From Lucinisca nassula (taxonomy: Eukaryota > Mollusca > Bivalvia > Lucinida > Lucinidae): DNA of 64,000 bases. Within the stretch, counting starts at the first letter, position 1; every line of letters begins with the position of its first letter. Positions 31,875-43,300 of the stretch are shown one piece after another. The translations under genes and the position numbers were made by a program. A model generated the notes under the pieces. That model was not told the origin of the DNA. It searched no databases and saw only the letters and a program-made list of their open reading frames with translations. The stretch lies in NCBI GenBank assembly GCA_963580285.1, contig OY757013.1, forward strand, positions 135,157,027 through 135,221,026, given 5' to 3'.

Positions 31875-32996
31875 TGCCTAGGTTGCAAATGGTCTACGAG
31901 GTCCGTAACTTCATTTCCGTACGGGCGCCTTACGGCGACCGTACGATTATCGTAATAATATTTACGGCTTTCTACGACGTTCTACGGGCGCCGCATCTTT
32001 AACGATTTTGGTTAAACTCCGCACTTTGACAAATTTTAAAAATCGCAAGCCCGTAGCCCATTAAAAGAATCGCACGATCACCGCAAGGGCATCGCACGGG
32101 AACCACACGGACACAGTGCGATGATCGTGCGGGCACCGCAAGATTTTTCTGGAAATTTGGGCTAAAACAATCGAACGGTGACGAGGTTCTAAGGATGCCG
32201 TGCGGATGTCGCATGGTTGTCGCACGGTGCCGCATCGTGTCTGTAAAATCGCACGGACATCGTGCGGTCATCTTGCGGCAATCTTACGGAGACCGTACGG
32301 CTATTTGGTTGGTGTGCGAATGATTTTCATTTCCAGATGGATATATATTGGTCATTTCCAACTGTCCATTTTATTTCAAGTGTTGTCAATGAAACAAAGA
32401 CGGCCCAGATCCCGCCACTCAGGCTCAGAGTAGCACATTTGCGGCTGCAACTGAGGTAGAATATAAGAAGGGAGCAGGCGATAATTGCAGCCCTGGCTCG
32501 CCTGGAAGAGCAAGAAGCCAGACAAGGTCGCAGACAGAGGTCTGTTTGGGTGAAACCTTGCTGCTAAGAAGGGTCACCCTAGGACACTACGACACGCTTA
32601 TGCATGAATTGGGCGGCATATTGATGATCGGCTACATAAGAAATGCGAAGTTGTACACGCTTGGTTCACAAATTGAGCTCACAAATACACGACGATCGTT
32701 CTATTATCGTACGGCTTCCATACGGCTGCCGTACGGACGCCGCACGGGCTATTGAGATACGGAGACTGCATGATGTTTGTAAGATTTCCGCACGGTCTCT
32801 GTGCGGTGCCCGAACAGTTTCCGTACGATTTCGAACCAGCTTGTCACCGAAAACCCGAGCAGGAAATCACACGATGTCTGTATACGATGTAACTACATAA
32901 ATCGTAGCCGGCAGCTTCCTAAGATTTTTAAAAATCGTACGGAAATTCGTAGTCTAATAAATCGTACGGCTCCCGTAGCCAAATGTAACCCAGGCA
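31875..32996 (+). mobile_element. PIF/Harbinger-type element, decayed
   Basis: Imperfect terminal inverted repeats: TGCCTAGGTTGCAAATGGTC and (complement) TGCCTGGGTTACATTTGGC. The subterminal DNA is full of CGTACGG/CCGTACGG words in both orientations (about 31,915-31,990, 32,040-32,320, 32,690-32,975). Near 32,500-32,620 the translation contains RQRSVWVKPC, then after a frameshift LRRVTLGHYDTLMHEL. This matches the start of Harbinger transposases, which cut DNA through a DDE nuclease together with a Myb-like partner. The catalytic domain is absent, so the copy is an internally deleted derivative. The left flank TTA fits the usual 3-bp target but the right flank (TTT) does not match exactly. 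Confidence 0.65.
32470..32630 (+). pseudogene. Harbinger transposase N-terminal remnant
   Basis: Reads ...ALARLEEQEARQGRRQ RSVWVKPC then a stop; a one-base shift restores LRRVTLGHYDTLMHEL. Family members have W-x-KPW followed by a line similar to R-x-x-x-G-x-Y-x-x-L-x-x-EL. Everything downstream, including the DDE residues, is missing. Confidence 0.6.
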
Positions 32997-33779
32997 TTTA
33001 GGTATAGTTTGTAGAATATCTAAACCGCAAGGCATAGATATGCAGATGAAAATTATTTTGTAGTAAACTTTGATTTCATATGCTTTTGATGCACTATTAT
33101 TAAATCGATAAATCCGTCTCGGGCCATATAATTGACCAATCTACCTGTACTTGTATAGTGCGAAAGGGCTACGGACACTACACTACGCGCTATACAATAA
33201 ATTTGGAAATGTTTCTTAAATAGAATTGCATGCCGATTTCTAGTTAAACAAAGACGTTTTGTTAAATCTGAGCTTGCATAATTACAATAAATGCATGACT
33301 TCAAACCATCTGATGACTATTTGTAATCATCTTCCTTGTCCATAAGAGAAAATAAATAAGTATAATTAATTAACACATTGTACCTGGCATTAATTATTGT
33401 TTAAAATGATCCTTTGTTAGTATTACCCTGAATAAAGAAAGATCTGTGTACCACGCTATGGTATATTTCAATAGTTCTGAATGTTGTAGAAGTAACACTC
33501 TGGGGCTATGGACACGACCAATTCGTTATGCACGATAACAAACTCCAACGTTTTGGGGAAATGTCAGTGGCTGTATGGAGTATTCCGTCTGACAGAATTA
33601 TCACCAGTAAAACTGTAAGGAAAAAGTTTTAATGACAAAATGTGTATGTGTGCGTGCATGAGTGTGTGCATGCGTGTGTGTGCACGTGCAAGTGTACATG
33701 TGTGGATGTTTGACTGTATGTACTGTGTCATATAAAAACTGTAACAAGCAGTTTAAATACAAATTCTAACACAGTGCGC
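32997..33779. other. No gene recognised
   Basis: No homology-bearing ORF. A purine/pyrimidine alternating 'tgtgtgcgtgcatg' run occurs at 33,640-33,720. Confidence 0.5.
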
Positions 33780-34230
33780 CTATATAGGCAATGGAAAATA
33801 ACTGTTTTATTCTACAACAAATCACGGCAATGAAGAGCGTGACGAGTGACGTCATAAGAAACTGCTAATTTATGACGTCACAAGTCGATTGCCTTGACGT
33901 TACACGGTGTAACGTCATATTATCGCATCGAAAACGTTAGAAAAGGATATAAACGCATGTGTTTCAGTCGATAATTTTAGCGGGATTTCTTCTAACAATG
34001 GCGAAAAGTTGTGAGATTTTGATGGAAACAACAGCATTATTACCGATTTTCAGCTTTTTACAATCGAAATAGACCAGCTCTACTTTGTGATTTATTGAGT
34101 AATAAATTACAGGTTGTCGGTCAGTTGTACGTAGACAAATCACGCGCGCTACGCGCTCGTGATTTTATCTGCTTTACAACTGACCTCCAAACTGTGATTT
34201 ATTACTCAACAAATCACAGTTAGTTAACTA
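33780..34230. repeat. Probable MITE with palindromic inner part
   Basis: At 34,089-34,216 'tgatttattgagtaataaattacaggttgtcggtcagttgta' pairs with 'tacaactgacctccaaactgtgatttattactcaacaaatca', with centre CACGCGCGCTACGCGCTCGTG. Two 'tgacgtca' words lie at 33,858 and 33,884. Element ends are not resolved. Confidence 0.5.
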
Positions 34231-34250
34231 AAAGCACACCGCAACCTCTT

Positions 34251-34529
34251 CATCACGAAAACACGCCTAAATAATTTTGACCAACTTGAATCCCATTTTT
34301 ATATAGTAAAACTTGGGTTTCCGGGGTATACCTTATCTCTCTTATTTCTGGTCTAAAATACAGATTGTGGGTACTCGTTAGAACCGCCTCGATGAGGCGG
34401 TTCTAACGAGTGCCCACAATCTATATTTTGAGCAGAAATAAGAAAAATATCACACTTTTTCATCATAAAATTTTCATATTTTCGGCGATATAAGTGGCAA
34501 TGTATTTGTATAGGCGTGTTTACGTAATG
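34251..34529. repeat. FB-1 fold-back element
   Basis: CATCACGAAAACACGCCTAAATA to TATAGGCGTGTTTACGTAATG. Perfect centre GAACCGCCTCGATGAGGCGGTTC. Confidence 0.9.
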
Positions 34530-34589
34530 TAGTAACACTGTTCATGTATTATTAAAACAAGGTTTTTTATCTAATATAAAGAGGTTTAG

Positions 34590-34820
34590 GGTACGGGCCT
34601 CCGTGGCCTAGTGGTTAAGAGCGCTGACTATTGATCATTAGGTCTCTCACCGCTGTGGTTCGAGCCTCGCTCGGGTCACATGTGAGACACCAAGTTCTGC
34701 AACGGAAGGTCAGGTGGTTTTTCTCCGGGTACTCCGGTTTTCGCCCACCTCTGATTAACGATCGGCTCGATATGAGTGAAATAGTCTTGAAAGGGCCGTA
34801 AATCCAAAACCAAAAAAAAA
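34590..34820 (+). repeat. SINE-1, tRNA-derived, with target duplication
   Basis: The tRNA-like head 'gcctccgtggcctagtggttaagagcgctgac' and B box 'gtggttcgagcctcgc' are followed by the body 'ggtggtttttctccgggtactccggttttcgcccacc', 'cttgaaagggccgtaaa' and a poly-A tail. AAAGAGGTTTAG flanks both sides. The 'tttctccgggtactccggttt' block recurs in SINEs of many invertebrates. A second copy is in element B (59,641). Confidence 0.9.
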
Positions 34821-34831
34821 AAGAGGTTTAG

Positions 34832-35339
34832 ATGTATATGGAAGAAAAGGAAAAGAGTTTTATGACCCCGCGATTAATATGTCTTTGTGCAGAAATACAT
34901 GTATGTGGATACCCTCTCTTATCTGGGGCTATCCCACAGTCTTTTCATTAAGGTGTCTCATTATCATACAAGATTTCATGTCAGTTAGAGTTAAATGAAA
35001 ATTTAGGAAGATTCCTAATATTCGTTAGTTTATTAGATAGTTACAATATTGAGTCGTCTATCAAGCTTTTTCGTGCCCATTAGGCTAGTCATTAAATTTT
35101 TAAATTTTGGCCCAAGTAGGTTAGAATGTTAATGAAAGGCACCAATGGTAGTATTGATCAGTGACCCCTACCCATCATCTTCAGGGTCGGTGCCACCTGA
35201 TATGAACTTCCGTTGTATCTGTACAAGGTCAAAGCTCACGAAGTGCATTTTTCCTTAAATTGACAAAGGGTAGCATATCATACACCAATCTGAAGCTATT
35301 TAAAACGTTTTCTAACTCAACCAAAACAGCTACATCATA
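34832..35339. other. No gene recognised
   Basis: No supportable ORF, RNA or repeat. Confidence 0.5.
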
Positions 35340-35525
35340 TAGTGTAGTCATACAATTAAGTGGCTGCATCTGATCTGGGTCTACACTGATTGCTCGAATA
35401 ACATATATATTTTTGTAATTTTTAACACAAACAAACACAAATCTGAGACCGCTATGGCTGGAAATGGATCACTCCAAACTTATTAGGGGGAAGATTCCAC
35501 TGGTAAAATGAAACTTTCATGACCA
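35340..35525 (-). repeat. FB-2 MITE, partial
   Basis: 'gcatctgatctgggtctacactgattgctcgaataacatatatatttttgta' to 'gggggaagattccactggta' follows FB-2; one side of the hairpin is lost. Confidence 0.7.
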
Positions 35526-35724
35526 TTTCTCCGCTCGTCACTCAGAGACATTCGGTCCATGCTGATAAAATCTAGCATACCATCTTTTCAAGCATTTGCT
35601 ATGCATGATTCTTATTCTCATTACGATAACTCCTCCGTGTGACATAGTGCATTTCAAGATCTCCAAAATGGCTACTAATATGATGAAAATCCGTGATATT
35701 TTTCTTATAAATGCTCAAAACATA

Positions 35725-36543
35725 TGTGACGTAACTAATGCATGTCAATTGTCCTTCGCGTTGTGTTTCTGGTCGACAAGAAGACATAAGTCAACTTTAT
35801 ACAGTCTAAGTTTATTAAGCAATTGCACATGCCACAGGAGTCTCTCTCATTCCCTGGTCATCAGACCAGTACATACTAAAAAGCATAGTTAAGTCAAAAG
35901 CTCAGACTAACTCTCAGGCATCAACAAGACTAAATCTAAAACTCTAAAACTAAAACTAAAGCCCCCTTTTTCTCGCTCCTTATATAGCCCTCTCACACAA
36001 TAACCTGAGTCATAAACTAAAAACAGTAACACTTAAACATTCACAGGTGTGCAGAGACATTAAATCAAATGTGTCATAAGCTCATATTACTTCATTAACA
36101 TATACCAAGAGGTGAGTGACAACATTAATCATACAAAAGCCATTTATTAAAATGGAATATTTAAGTACCCTTATTGAATTCAAACACCTGTGAATAATTT
36201 TAAAAGTAATAAATTTCATATGTCATGTCAAAACCCATTTATTAAAGAATATTTAGTACCCTTATTGAACCCAACCACCTGTGAGTAATTATAATAGTAA
36301 TAAATTTTCATATGGCAATGATTTAGTACTGACAGAATACACTTGTCATGATTTTAAGGTGACAGGTTCATAATTTAAAAGAGAAATAAAATATTTTAAT
36401 TATACGGGTTTACGCTGTCTCACAGATGTTCCGATATTGGATTACATCTAGGAGACATACATCAAAAGTGCCGGAAGTATATACCCTTACAAACATTTAG
36501 AGAATTTCATGAAACTTTACAGCCTACAAAGCATTACGCCACA
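35725..36543 (-). repeat. 3' LTR of element A
   Basis: 819 bp, TG...CA ended (TGTGGCGTAATGC... on the minus strand). It holds a TATA box (minus GGCTATATAAGGAG, about 35,985) and, downstream, an AATAAA signal (minus GCTTAATAAACTTAG, about 35,810). The target copy CATA is at 35,721-35,724. Confidence 0.93.
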
Positions 36544-36560
36544 AGCGTCCCTTTGCCTAG
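36544..36560 (-). other. Polypurine tract of element A
   Basis: Minus-strand AGGCAAAGGGACG lies directly before the 3' LTR. It is the expected primer site for plus-strand DNA synthesis, although imperfect as a purine run. Confidence 0.65.
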
Positions 36561-36983
36561 TAATGATCTTAGGTTTTATCAAAGAACAATAAGTATAACA
36601 TCAAACCTTACACACCAGCACTCTCAAATGGCATTCAATACATGTAATAAACATAATTGGTATTATACAAACAATTATTGCAAATTAGTAAATATATTAT
36701 TATGTACATATGAAGCATATCCTATACATATTGCAAATTTCTTTCAAAATTCAATACATTGCAATATTCATAAAGCTTAATTTATGATTAAATATGCCTT
36801 TACATAATTATCAGCAAATGCTTACCTTAACCTCTCACTTACTCCTGTGGCCAAGAATACAAAATTATACATAATTACACAACACTGCATTTTAACATTT
36901 AAAAATCCATGAAAAATTATTATAATCTCCTTCCAAATGTTTTTGTTTGTCCTTCAGCCGCACAGTCTTACACAGTTCTACAC
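36561..36983. other. Element A between extra ORF and purine tract, no gene
   Basis: AT-rich; a 75-codon open frame on the opposite strand (36,553-36,780) has low-complexity composition and no homology and is not accepted. Confidence 0.5.
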
Positions 36984-37505
36984 TCACAAGCTGGAATAAA
37001 AGCGCTCAATGGTGGCAGAATCCTGATATTTGTACTCCTGCATTGCTCTTATCTCACTTGCCTGGTTATTGGCCAGGGTGAGATCTTCGATCTCCGGGTC
37101 GTCTTTTATTTCGGCTCCTGCTGGCACCATTGTTTCGTTTGGCGCCAGTCCTGTCCCTGCCGGTTGGTCCACGTGTTTTTCGTCGTCATCCATTGGGGTG
37201 GGCCCTGTCCCATTCCCTCCATACCGCTCGCATGTCATGTCGAGAGTCATGTAATCAGGGCGTATTCCCTCATTGTCATCGGCCGGTACTTGGTGAGTGT
37301 TGCCCCCTGGCACGGATTCGAACTGGGACTCATCCCAGTCCTCCTCATCGTGGTGGAGTTTCTCACATGCGTCTCTACTGAACACAACTTTTGCCACTAT
37401 GGTGTCCAATGGCATGCCCGTCTGGGCAGCCCATCCTGGCGTCATTTTCTCGACGTCCTCTCCAGTCACATATCTCCAACAAGCTGGTACGAAATCCTGA
37501 GACAT
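36984..37505 (-). CDS. Extra ORF of element A (173 aa), unknown function
   Basis: An intact 173-codon frame between env and the 3' LTR, starting MSQDFVPACWRYVTGEDVEK. It is rich in Asp, Glu and Pro in its middle, with no transmembrane stretch, signal peptide, zinc-binding cluster or coiled coil that I can see. It is the only frame of element A without a stop or frameshift. About 46 bases upstream of its ATG is a strong splice acceptor (minus TTTATTCCGTTTCTGACTTTCAG, AG at 37,553-37,552). This suggests expression from its own spliced RNA, as for accessory genes of complex retroviruses. Element B cannot be checked because the window ends first. Alternative: a captured host exon. I do not recognise a family. 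Confidence 0.65.
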   Translation of the reverse strand: MSQDFVPACWRYVTGEDVEKMTPGWAAQTGMPLDTIVAKVVFSRDACEKLHHDEEDWDESQFESVPGGNTHQVPADDNEGIRPDYMTLDMTCERYGGNGTGPTPMDDDEKHVDQPAGTGLAPNETMVPAGAEIKDDPEIEDLTLANNQASEIRAMQEYKYQDSATIERFYSSL

Positions 37506-37551
37506 GATTATATATTTTTACTTTTTAGGTTATTTTAAGAGTGTTCTTGGT

Positions 37552-37574
37552 CTGAAAGTCAGAAACGGAATAAA
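37552..37574 (-). promoter_or_regulatory. Predicted splice acceptor before the extra ORF
   Basis: A pyrimidine-rich stretch ending TTTCAG on the minus strand; the ATG of the 173-aa ORF is the first ATG downstream in the useful frame. Confidence 0.5.
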
Positions 37575-38008
37575 GATCTCTTCCAGCGTCCCTGTTTATA
37601 CGAGAATAATAACAAGAAATGTTTGTGGCCAGGTGTCCTCAGAGTTAATTGATGCCTCCACGCTGGACTGAATTCAACTGCCACTTAACACTTTCAAACG
37701 GGTAATTGAACAGTTAATTATGTATATTATAGGAGGTATTTGAGTTCTCTATTACGCTCCATCATTAAGGTCACTCGCCCTCTTTCCGAGACGCTGAACA
37801 TTAATTTTATTTAATAGTTTATGGGTGGCATAATAATCCAGGATATCAAAATATGAGAACGAAATATTGTTTCTTACTGTCTGGTCTTTTGATTTACTTT
37901 GTTTATAGGATAGATGGCACGTATCACTTTACACCATAGTTCAATAATTAAAGCACACCATCTGGCTAATGTTTTTGCACTGGACAATAGGGACCAATCT
38001 TGACGACT
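37575..38008. other. Element A between env and extra ORF, no gene
   Basis: No ORF or repeat recognised; probably 3' non-coding or intronic for the downstream spliced RNA. Confidence 0.5.
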
Positions 38009-40038
38009 CTACTTTTTAGCGTCTTGTGAGCTCAAAAGCTGGCTAAAGCTAACAGGTTTTGGTGTTTGTGGGTTTCCCTGTCTACAGGCGGGGCTTTCGC
38101 TTCCTCCGGGCAACATACTCGTTGTCTGACTGTCGTCGTCCCCTGTATACTGTCGGCACTGAGGTTCGCCGTCGTTTGCAGTCTCTTCATTTTTACCAAG
38201 TCTGGCTAGGCAACGCAAACATGAACATTTAGGGGTCCAGTTTCGTTTACTTTTCTTACGTTTACAACAGAAACATACAAGGGCTATGAGAGCTAGTAGC
38301 AGGGATAAGTTTATCAAAATGTAGACCCAGATCGGCAGAGAGGAATCTGACATTTCAACCCTTTTAAGTCCCCTTAACTTCCATAACATGTAATTCATTG
38401 GGATTTGATCAATTGCCTCCAAGTCTTTAGGTAGGGAAAATCGTGTGAAGTTAGGTAATGCCCGTGTAAATGGTTCCCATATGCGAAATTTAGTTGCATT
38501 ACGGAATTTCAACAATCTGATTAATGGGTCAATTGTGTCCAGCCTATACCCCTCAAATTCGTAGTCTGACGGAAGATTTATGTAATCATTTGCAGCATGG
38601 CCCCCACTTTTAAGATTTATAACATCCACAAAAGAAGTAATTGTTTGTCTTTTTTGTGTCATAGTTGAACCACGCCCATTGGACGCTAAGCATACGATCG
38701 AAAATTGCAACCGTTCACGAGCACTCACCACCCAGTTACCTGAAGAAATGTATTGGACAGAGGGCAGAACTGCATTAGGTTGTACCATTCTTACGCAATA
38801 TTTATCAATTTTCTTGTTGTCTTTAAAGAATAGTGCCAAAATACAAAGTTTATTCAAGTTCACAGGCAGAACGGCATTTTTGGGACTACAATATTTTGTA
38901 ACGGGATTGCTACAAGTTTGCAATTCTTCAGAACTTAATAAGGCGTATTGATTTCTCGCTTTATTGATCAATAATCCTAACGACTCAACCCTGTATTTAG
39001 CCACCATGTTGGGAAAACTTTTCCTACCGATTGGATTAGGACCAGGCGGTACAGCAATGCTGTGTACCTGGTATACCTCGAATTCCCCCTGGTAATCCAG
39101 AAGTGGTATACTAATTAAAACAAGAATTTTGTCCCCTTCTAACATTGTAGAACATGTTAAAACCTTGAAGAAATACCAAATGTTTTTCTCCGGATCCTCC
39201 GGTAGTTTAAGTGAAGACGGTAATTTCATTTTGATTTGAAGTAGTAATGACCGCAACTGTCGCGGAGTTACTGTACTTGGTGAAAGATGATTAAGTGACA
39301 GCATATTCAATTCTACCCTCAAATTTTCCAAATATAGCATTGCACGTTGCAGTGCATCTTTTATACCACTCAATATTAGGTCCATTTGAATGTACAGGTT
39401 CATGAACAATTCTATTTCTTCAAAACGTTTCATGAGAAGATAAGCAAAGCTTCACAGCCTTTCATCCAAAAGATTGACACACTTTACTAGATCCATTAAA
39501 ACATCACGATTTTCTGCAATTTGTACCCTAGAGACATTGAGCAGAGACATTTGTTCTTCCAGTACATGGATAATGGTTTGTAGGTTTTTAGACAGGTCAT
39601 TTATTCCGCGCCTGACGTTCTCAATGTCGCTCTCTGGGAGAGTGCCAAAAAGAAACGAAAGCACCGATCCAACCCCGGGATCAAAGATCTACGCGTCCTC
39701 GACCCTATTGACTTATAACTAGTGTAGCTCTGGAGTATACCGTTCAAGGTTCTGCCAAGAGAATTTACCTCTTCCCGTAAATTTGTGAGAGTTTCATGAA
39801 AAATATCCCGTCTAGGACCATAGCGTTCTATGATTACGTCAGTTACATTTGCGGCCCGATTTATGTCCGCAGCAATGCCTGCTAAGAAGTATTTAAAGGG
39901 ACCCAAGTCTTGAACAAAGGTCACCAACCATCTAGCCCTCGTTGTGCTTATGTCTTGCACCTTATTAAAAATGACATTTTCGTGAATAATGACCCCACAT
40001 GCGAAGCCAACCAATAATAATGCAATGAAGAGATGCAT
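38009..40038 (-). pseudogene. env: env of element A (F-like class I fusion glycoprotein), disabled
   Basis: Envelope proteins of this kind mediate membrane fusion. The start is taken at the ATG of MHLFIALLLVGFACG (40,038), a signal peptide; the upstream ATG at 40,080 lies before the splice acceptor. A furin-type site RTRRSLIP lies about 39,685. After it, in another frame, comes LSFLFGTLPESDIENV, the block expected behind the cleavage site in baculovirus-F/errantivirus-type proteins. Conserved Cys residues follow (for example CSPKNA). Near the end is the anchor IWVYILINLSLLLALIALV, then CFCCKRKK and a ~85-residue tail. Disabling changes: a frameshift near 39,660 and an in-frame TGA at 39,452-39,454. 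Assignment to the F-like group rests on layout and motifs. Confidence 0.8.
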
Positions 40039-40062
40039 TCTTGTACTGTGCGTCTGTCTGTC

Positions 40063-40085
40063 CTGCAAAGAAACAGACATACCCT
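40063..40085 (-). promoter_or_regulatory. Predicted env splice acceptor, element A
   Basis: Minus strand GTCTGTTTCTTTGCAG then GACAGACAGACG. The env ATG follows 24 bases after the AG. Element B has an acceptor at the equivalent place (62,257-62,258). Confidence 0.65.
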
Positions 40086-40320
40086 TACTGAGGTTAGTGT
40101 AGTTAAAAACGCCTTTACAATATATCTACAATTAAAGTGAATTATTTACACATTTTCCATTCCTTGGAAAATAAGAACTTATTCGTTTCAACTAGTAGTT
40201 TTACTTGACCGCCCCCATATACCGGGCACCCTGAAACTTGATTGTTTCTATTGCATGTGCACATACCATACTAAACGTATACAAAAAAAATAACCTATGT
40301 ACAGGTGAAGCCTTAATTAC

Positions 40321-43300
40321 TTAGAACATTCCCGCTATAGCATTAAACAGTAACTTAAACTTGGCATTATTGCCTTTCCGAAACTTTGTCTTGTTTTCTG
40401 TCCTGATAGACTCAGTGTTTTGAACTCCGGATGGGGATCGAACCTCGTCCACCATCATCGAATCAGACCAGTCATAATCGACGGTATCCTCAGAATCCGA
40501 ATTGTCAGGTGACATCATGTCGTCTGATGCACAAGCATTTTGTTCAGATTCCCTATTTTCTGTCTTGATGCGATCTTCTCGCCCACGCATGCGCGCCGCC
40601 AGCTCCATCAACGGTAAGTCTTCCTCATCCCCAGAGGCCTCGCGCTGGTTGCGTGCAAGCTTAATCAGCTTGTCCTGAGGGTTCTCTGGTTCTGAGTCGG
40701 ACGACTGTGATGAACTGTCTTCAGAATCGGACGATGGTGGCGCAACGTAAGCAGCTCTTCGACGAGGCTTACCAGTGGCATTTTTGGGAATCTGCCACTC
40801 ATCTATATTTGCCAACTTTAAGTGGTCAGCATGCACCTTTTCTGTCGTACCGTCCAACTGATTCCTTATGACATAAGTCACTGGCGATTTCTGCTCTATG
40901 ACTCGGTAGTATGGAATGAAATTTCTGTCCAGCTTACCATCCCGTTTGTACTTCCGCCAGAATACAGGATCCCCTACTTTATATGAAATATCTTTCCGGT
41001 TTTTTGTTACCGTTCTTTTCGTGCTTACGCTGTTGCTTGCGCAAACGGTTGTAGACAAACATAAAAGCTTTATGTTGTTCCTGGAGAGATATCTGATGCA
41101 TGTACTCTCCCTGATATTTTTGCCTTGGCCTCAACAGAGTGTCTACCGGCAAAACCACGTCTCTCCCATATAGTAGGTAGTATGGTGAGTAGCCGGTGGC
41201 TTCGCTAACGTTGAAGCGCACACTCGATAGAACTTGGACCAGGTGCATATCCCAAGTTAGCTGGTCACCTTGCAACCTTTTGGCTAGAATATCATGCAAA
41301 GTTCGATGAAATCTTTCGACCTTGCTGTTCGCCTTTGGGTTACAGACTGAGGTGGTTATGTGGTGTATGTTGAGGCCCTGTAGGGTCTCTCTTACCACGC
41401 GGTCCACGTTCTCGCTTCCGTTGTCTGACACAAGCACTAGCGGACAGCCGAAGCGTGGGAAAATCTCATTAATGATTAGGTGCGCCACGGTATCGGCTGT
41501 TTTGTCTGGCACGGCGAAAGCTTCCGGCCATCCACTGTACCAATCTACAAACGAGATTATGTACTTGTTTCCCGACAACGTTTTGGGATATGGCCCTGAT
41601 AAGTCCAAACTTAACTTGGCCATTGGATAAGGTGGTAAGTCTGGCGTTTGCAACAACGGTTTTACCTTTTGTGCAGACCTTGTTTGGCATGGCACGCAGA
41701 AGGTAACATACCCATGTAGCTCTTGAAATAAGCCTGGCCAGAAATATTTCTGTTTGATCGAGTCATACGTCTTCTGTACTCCCATGTGACCATTATCATC
41801 ATGGTATTGTGTCACAACAAACTGTCGCAGGTGTTGTGGCACAAACAGTCGCAAAGGGGGGTTGTCATTTGGGTCGGACAAGTAGTAAAGCACATCATTG
41901 TCAATGATGTATCGCCGCTGTACTGCTTTTGAGGGTTCCCCATGTTTCAATATCGTTTTCAGTTCCACAATTTCACTGTCTCTCGCTTGTTCAAGAACCA
42001 TGTCAAGACCTAGCAACTCTGTATCTGGGACTTCCGGTGCACCTTGCTCCGGTACCTTGCAATTTGCATACTGTTTTGGGTCCATTTCATTTGAATTTAT
42101 TGCCCCTACTTGAAAGGTGTTGTCATTGATGTCCAGAACAAATGGTTCATCTGATTGGACATGATTTATGTCTGGTTTTCTCGAAAGTAGGTCAGCACAG
42201 GTGTTTTCTGTTCCTGGCAGGTATTCGAGAGAGCAATTGTAACCAGACATGCCTAGAGCCCATAAGCTGATTTTCTTGTTTTGGATGGGGGACTCTAACA
42301 GATATTTCAGGTGTTTATGGTCAGTTTTTATCACAAATCTTGCATTATGCAGATAGTAGTCTAGTTTCTGCAGTGCGTAATGTATTGCAAAAGCTTCTTT
42401 TTCTATGGTGGACCACTTACATTGGGTTTCGCTCAATTTATGAGCCAGGTAATAAATTGGTTTCTCATTCTTCACATTATGGAAAATACTGTCATCTGGA
42501 TCACATTTTTGTGTCAGACACGCCCCTATACAGGAGTTGCTCGCATTTGTGTACAACACATATGGTTTGTTTGGGTCTGGGTAAGCTAGTAGTGGAACAA
42601 CTGTCAGACTTTGCTTAAGATAGTCAAAAGCCGACTGACATTCGTCTGTCCAACGAAATCTTGCATGCTTTCTTGTCAGTGCTACCACTGGTTCTGCTAT
42701 CTCTGAGAAATTTGGTATGAACCGTCTGTAGTAGGAACACATGCCGATGAAAGATCGAACTTCCCTAGCACAAGTTGGAGCAGGCAATGATTTAATAGCC
42801 TCTACTTTCTGTGGATCTGGACTGATACCCTTGCCATTGATAATAAAGCCCAAATAATTGGCCTCCCTTCGTAGGAAAGAACATTTCTTCAATTTTAATT
42901 TCAGACCATTTTCCCTAAGTCGGTCAAAGACTGTCTGAAGATGTAGCAAATGATCTTCCAAAGTTTCACTGTAGATCAGAATATCGTCCAAATAGGCTGT
43001 TGAGAAGTCGCCCAAGCCTTGCAATACAACAGACATCATTTCCTGGAACACAGCGGGTGCCGACATAAGTCCAAATGGCATTACATTGAACACAAAAAGA
43101 CCTCTATGGCATGCAAATGCAGTCTTTTCCTTGTCATTTTCCTCCATTAAGACTTGCCAATACCCTGACTTTAAATATAACGAAGTAAAGTATTTTGCTT
43201 TTCCCAAGTTTGCCAAAATGTCATCAATCAATGGAAGAGGATATGAGTTTGGTTTGGTTATTTGATTGAGCTTTCTAAAGTCTACACAGAAGCGTTACGA

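Noticed and set aside
33640..33720. Alternating TG/CA-rich run as a regulatory site
   Set aside because: Looks like a decayed microsatellite; nothing ties it to a gene.
36553..36780. 75-codon plus-strand frame in element A
   Set aside because: Low complexity, antisense to the element, no homology.
36909..37538. 209-codon open frame on the plus strand
   Set aside because: It is antisense to the 173-codon ORF of element A, has an unnatural composition (His, Cys, Trp-rich) and no homology; a shadow frame.
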